Below, piece by piece: positions 6,354 through 7,216 of a DNA stretch of 7,216 bases. The stretch is from NCBI GenBank assembly GCA_945827565.1, contig CALZNR010000062.1, positions 1-7,216 of the forward strand. The letters are read 5' to 3'. Position 1 is the first letter of the stretch; each line of letters starts with the position of its first letter. The position numbers and the translations under genes were made by a program. The DNA is from an uncultured Prevotella sp. GTDB lineage: Bacteria; Bacteroidota; Bacteroidia; Bacteroidales; Bacteroidaceae. The notes under the pieces are model-generated. The model worked only from the letters and a program-made list of their open reading frames with translations. It searched no databases and was not told the origin of the DNA.

Positions 6354-7214
6354 CTATCCTAAATAGGTTTTCAGCACTTCGTTGTAGGTATTGTTTCTCA
6401 GTCGTCTGATGGCTTTTTCCTTAATCTGTCTCACTCGTTCTCGTGTCAGTCCGTATTTGGAGCCAATCTCATCGAGAGTCATTTCAGGCATCCCAATGCC
6501 GTAGAATGCTTCGATAACGCTTTTCTCCCTGTCGCTTAGACCATTGAGCGCCGAGTGAATTTCCTCTTTGAGTGATTCTTTCAACAACTGGTAGTCTGCC
6601 ATAGGAGAGTCATCGTTCACCATCGTGTCGAGCATATTTCCGTCTTCCCCCTCATATATAGGTGCATCCATGGAGATGTGCTTGTTTTGCGCTCTCAGTG
6701 CATCGTCTATTTTATCCTCCGGCAGGTCAATTCTTTCAGAAATCTCATCTACTGATGGTCGTCGCTCGTTCTCTTGTTCAAACTTGCTTAACACCCGATT
6801 TACCTTTGCCACAGAACCCACCTGATTCAGGGGAAGTCGCACTATTCTGCTTTGCTCTGCGATGGCTTGAAGGATGCTCTGTCTAATCCACCATACAGCG
6901 TATGAAATGAATTTGAAACCTCTTGTCTCGTCAAACCTCTCAGCTGCCTTGATGAGCCCCATATTTCCTTCGTTGATGAGGTCGGCAAGGCCCAGCCCTT
7001 GGTTCTGATATTGTTTCGCCACAGAAACAACAAACCTTAGATTTGCCTTGGTAAGTCTTTCCAAAGCCTTCTGGTCACCTTTTTTTATCCGTTGTGCCAG
7101 TTCCACTTCCTCTTCAGCAGTGACCATCTCTTCTTTGCCTATCTCTTGCAGATATCTTTCCAGAGCGGCACTTTCCCGATTAGTGATAGATTTAATGATT
7201 TTCAGTTGTCTCAT
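6354..7214 (-). CDS. rpoD: RNA polymerase primary sigma factor (Bacteroidetes RpoD)
   Basis: This sigma-70 family factor directs core RNA polymerase to housekeeping promoters. It is 286 aa and complete, beginning [20 protein letters not shown] as in other Bacteroidetes primary sigma factors, which lack the long region 1.1 found in proteobacterial RpoD. Region 1.2 spans about 15-48. Region 2 spans about 50-120, with [34 protein letters not shown] and the promoter-melting and -10 recognition segment [18 protein letters not shown]. Region 3 spans about 121-200. Region 4 (about 220-280) has the helix-turn-helix [20 protein letters not shown]. The ATG lies 2 bases from the window edge, so its promoter and ribosome binding site are not visible. 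No stem-loop terminator is evident after its TAG. Confidence 0.97.
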   Translation of the reverse strand: MRQLKIIKSITNRESAALERYLQEIGKEEMVTAEEEVELAQRIKKGDQKALERLTKANLRFVVSVAKQYQNQGLGLADLINEGNMGLIKAAERFDETRGFKFISYAVWWIRQSILQAIAEQSRIVRLPLNQVGSVAKVNRVLSKFEQENERRPSVDEISERIDLPEDKIDDALRAQNKHISMDAPIYEGEDGNMLDTMVNDDSPMADYQLLKESLKEEIHSALNGLSDREKSVIEAFYGIGMPEMTLDEIGSKYGLTRERVRQIKEKAIRRLRNNTYNEVLKTYLG

Positions 7215-7216
7215 GG

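Noticed and set aside
6066..6362. Plus-strand ORF of 98 aa with a hydrophobic C-terminal half, resembling a small membrane protein
   Set aside because: It lies antisense to the signal peptide of the 145-aa protein and runs into the spacer. The hydrophobicity reflects T-rich antisense sequence, and no start context or family resemblance was seen.

Overview
This window looks like a fragment of a Bacteroidales genome, most likely Prevotella/Segatella-like. The evidence is the primary sigma factor, which is the short Bacteroidetes form without region 1.1, the A-rich start regions that mostly lack Shine-Dalgarno sequences, and several Bacteroidales-type hypothetical families. It is a contig end. 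The first 46 bases are not genomic: they match the inner end of an Illumina Nextera P7 adapter (four P7 bases, an 8-base index, the read-2 adapter and the 19-bp Tn5 mosaic end). Real sequence starts at about base 47, inside leuC.

Region 1 (47-4159, + strand) is a branched-chain amino acid operon: the 3' end of leuC, then leuD, a LeuA-family synthase, leuB, and a secreted TPR protein whose ATG directly follows the leuB stop codon. The synthase would usually be labelled a 2-isopropylmalate synthase. Its substrate-pocket residues and C-terminal domain match the Leptospira-type (R)-citramalate synthase instead. With LeuCD and LeuB it would convert pyruvate plus acetyl-CoA to 2-oxobutyrate, a threonine-independent entry into isoleucine synthesis. 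LeuCD and LeuB can also serve leucine synthesis, so one operon would feed both pathways. No leuA is visible; it would lie upstream of leuC or elsewhere.

Region 2 (4163-6271, - strand) is a compact four-gene set. In transcription order it holds a small exported Bacteroidales protein, an HPr-kinase-like P-loop protein, a soluble S24/S26-type serine peptidase with a Ser/His arrangement, and a PqqD-family protein (RiPP recognition element fold). The genes overlap or nearly touch. This looks like the tailoring and recognition part of a peptide-modification (RiPP-like) system, but no precursor peptide, cyclase, radical SAM enzyme or transporter is present. It is the most interesting part of the window, and its function is not established.

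Region 3 (6354-7214, - strand) is a complete rpoD (sigma-70 primary factor), 82 bp upstream of the region 2 genes and on the same strand. Regions 1 and 2 converge with only 3 bases between their stop codons. There is no gene-free stretch longer than 300 bases, and I saw no RNA gene, CRISPR array, insertion sequence or clear hairpin terminator.
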